From contig DBTH01000343.1 in NCBI GenBank assembly GCA_002306945.1, positions 1-7,074 of the forward strand: a DNA stretch of 7,074 bases. The letters are read 5' to 3'. The notes under the pieces were generated by a model. That model was given only the letters and a program-made list of their open reading frames with translations. It was not told the DNA's origin and searched no databases. A program made the translations under genes and the position numbers. The DNA comes from Methylacidiphilaceae bacterium UBA1321 (GTDB lineage: Bacteria; Verrucomicrobiota; Verrucomicrobiia; Methylacidiphilales; UBA1321). Below, piece after piece: positions 5,796-7,074 of the stretch (the first letter of the stretch is position 1; the number at the start of each line of letters is the position of its first letter).

Positions 5796-6944
5796 TTAGA
5801 ATGAGTGGGTGAGTGACCGGACAGTGTTCCCCTCGACCCAATCGGCATCGAGTTGGAAACTGATGGAGAGTCCTTCGGGGTAGGCGAGCCGTCGCTGTAC
5901 GACTTCCGGTACGAGGCTGCCGACTTTATCCATGGGCATGCTCAGACCGGAGATCTGCCGCCCGTCTTCGAGTACTCCCGATTTTTCAACGCCATAGGAG
6001 ACGATGCTCATGTCGTCGGGAACGCGCAGGCCGGATTCTTCCAATTGCGTGATGAGCTCGGCGGCAATGGCGTTGGACAGGCAGACGATGGCTGTGGGGC
6101 GCGGATGCGACTGGAATAGGGTGCGTGAAGCACGTCCGACGGCTTCCGAAAGGGAGCAGGTGCGCCAATCGCGATCGAAGAGATTGACGGGCCAGACCGA
6201 TGTTCCCGGTTGTTGCCGTGCCAGATAAAGCCAGGAGGCGAGACGCGTGCCGTGCGCGCTGCGGGATAACCAGTCGGCGGTGTTTTCAATCCCGAATTCG
6301 CTGTCGGGAATATGGAAAGGGGCGTTGCGATCCAGCACGCCGAGCCAGCCGATGCTGCGGTGCCCGGCGTTCCAGAGCCGGTTGGCGGCGGTGGCAGCGG
6401 CCCGGGCTTCATTGAAGTAGACGGAATCGACACGGGTCTGAAAGTCGTGGCCGATGGTATAGATGATCGGCGTGATGCTACCGATGGTTTCGATCCAGCG
6501 GGAGGGCAGGGGTTCGCTGAGAATAACGCCGTGAAAATGCTCCTTGGCCAACAGGGACTGCATTTCTTCCAGGGAGGAAAAGGTGCCTGTTTGCACAGCA
6601 CCATCCGTTTTCGACAGGGCGTGATCCAGTCCGACGATCATGTCGTTGCGGTAGGGAACGGTGGCACCGCGTTCGATCCGGCCGATGGTCGGGCAAAGAA
6701 GTTTTAGCTGATAGTCGGATGAGCCGGAGGATTTGATGAACGGGGGAAAGAGGCGGTCGCGCGCGGAAAGATAGCCGATTTCCTCGGCCTTGCTGTGGAC
6801 TAGCCGCCGCATTTCATCGCTGATACGGCCGACGCCGCGCAATGACTTCGAAACGGTCATGGTGGTGATGCCGAGTTCGTTGGCGATGTCTTTAAGCGTT
6901 GGGCGTTTGTGTCGCTTGCGGCGTGGGCGTGTCTGGGTAGGCAT
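5796..6944 (-). CDS. LacI-family transcriptional regulator
   Basis: From the ATG at 6944 the protein has 382 residues. An N-terminal basic arm (RPRRKRHKRP) leads into the LacI helix-turn-helix TLKDIANELGITTMTVSKSL (16-35), followed by GRISDEMRRLVHSKAEEIGY and a hinge segment around SARDRLF (60-66). The rest is a periplasmic-binding-protein-like effector domain, including DSVYFNEARAAATAANRLWNAGHRSIGWLG (173-202), PTAIVCLSN (283-291) and VPDDMSIVSYG (308-318). The frame extends to a TTG at 7043, with ATGs at 6992, 6989 and 6983. I chose 6944 because it places the DNA-binding domain at the usual distance from the N-terminus, and because TATAAT and TTGACA-like elements occupy the extension. The stretch that is usually G-F-D-D reads S-Y-G-V-E, so the effector contacts may be unusual. 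It probably controls its own operon with the GH130 gene in response to a sugar. Target and ligand are inferred from position only. Confidence 0.93.
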   Translation of the reverse strand: MPTQTRPRRKRHKRPTLKDIANELGITTMTVSKSLRGVGRISDEMRRLVHSKAEEIGYLSARDRLFPPFIKSSGSSDYQLKLLCPTIGRIERGATVPYRNDMIVGLDHALSKTDGAVQTGTFSSLEEMQSLLAKEHFHGVILSEPLPSRWIETIGSITPIIYTIGHDFQTRVDSVYFNEARAAATAANRLWNAGHRSIGWLGVLDRNAPFHIPDSEFGIENTADWLSRSAHGTRLASWLYLARQQPGTSVWPVNLFDRDWRTCSLSEAVGRASRTLFQSHPRPTAIVCLSNAIAAELITQLEESGLRVPDDMSIVSYGVEKSGVLEDGRQISGLSMPMDKVGSLVPEVVQRRLAYPEGLSISFQLDADWVEGNTVRSLTHSF

Positions 6945-6963
6945 GGGAGAAGAGTGTTGAGTT

Positions 6964-7009
6964 ATTATAAACTTTTCGCTCATTTTCATCATTTCACTCG
7001 TTGTGTCAA
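6964..7009 (-). promoter_or_regulatory. candidate promoter(s) of the LacI regulator-GH130 operon
   Basis: On the minus strand a perfect TATAAT lies at 6969-6964, about 20 bp before the chosen ATG, but its -35 region is poor (ATGATG at 17-bp spacing). A perfect TTGACA lies at 7009-7004, with GAAAAT (four of six) at 6987-6982 after a 16-bp spacer. Either could start a short leader. The two elements are too far apart (34 bp) to form one promoter. Both lie upstream of the chosen start, supporting initiation of translation at 6944. Confidence 0.4.
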
Positions 7010-7017
7010 GCGGCTTG
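7007..7017. promoter_or_regulatory. candidate operator palindrome
   Basis: CAAGC-G-GCTTG is a perfect palindrome around a single central base and overlaps the TTGACA element of the candidate promoter by three bases. LacI-family operators are palindromes with a central C/G step, so this is a reasonable autoregulation site, although it is shorter than the usual 14-18 bp and has an odd centre. No second copy was found near the other genes by eye. Confidence 0.28.
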
Positions 7018-7074
7018 CCGGGGAAGGATGCTTGTTCATTCAATGGCTTGCGGAACCAAATCCGGGCAGTGGCG

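Noticed and set aside
6945..7043. N-terminal extension of the LacI regulator up to a TTG at 7043
   Set aside because: It would place 48 residues before the helix-turn-helix and cover the TATAAT and TTGACA-like elements; the start at 6944 gives the usual layout. The ATG at 6983 remains possible.

Overview
The window most likely comes from a member of the Verrucomicrobiota with moderate GC content. The strongest evidence is the left end. It holds the C-terminal part of a protein resembling Verru_Chthon cassette protein A, joined by an ATGA overlap to a small prepilin-like protein resembling cassette protein D. I know these families only from Verrucomicrobiota. The convincing starts also lack Shine-Dalgarno motifs and have G-poor leaders.

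Layout. On the plus strand, left to right: the cassette A-like C-terminus (1-953, cut by the window edge), the prepilin-like cassette D candidate (950-1591), a secreted SGNH/GDSL hydrolase (1636-2409) and a large cytoplasmic six-hairpin glycosidase-superfamily protein resembling GH15 glucoamylases (2458-4416). The two later gaps are 44 and 48 bp, so all four genes could be co-transcribed. A non-coding region of about 416 bp follows (4417-4832). On the minus strand, reading towards it, are a LacI-family regulator (6944 to 5796) and a GH130 glycoside phosphorylase-like protein (5783 to 4833). These two are 12 bp apart and surely form one operon, with promoter-like elements and a small palindrome upstream of the regulator.

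How the genes may work together (inference). The GH130 enzyme and its LacI regulator look like a sugar-responsive unit for intracellular breakdown of short, probably mannose-containing, oligosaccharides. The convergent strand adds an exported esterase-like hydrolase, which could remove acyl groups from glycans, and a cytoplasmic GH15-like protein. Together they resemble a small glycan-utilisation neighbourhood beside a pseudopilin/cassette cluster of unknown function.

The most unusual part is the intergenic region. It holds a 32-nt stem-loop, an AT-rich tract, a compact GC-rich segment with nested inverted repeats and several hairpins (about 4546-4740), and a further 9-bp inverted repeat (4741-4801). 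None of this is explained by a gene. It could be a structured RNA, a bidirectional termination region or a dispersed palindromic repeat. Only genome-wide comparison would separate these.
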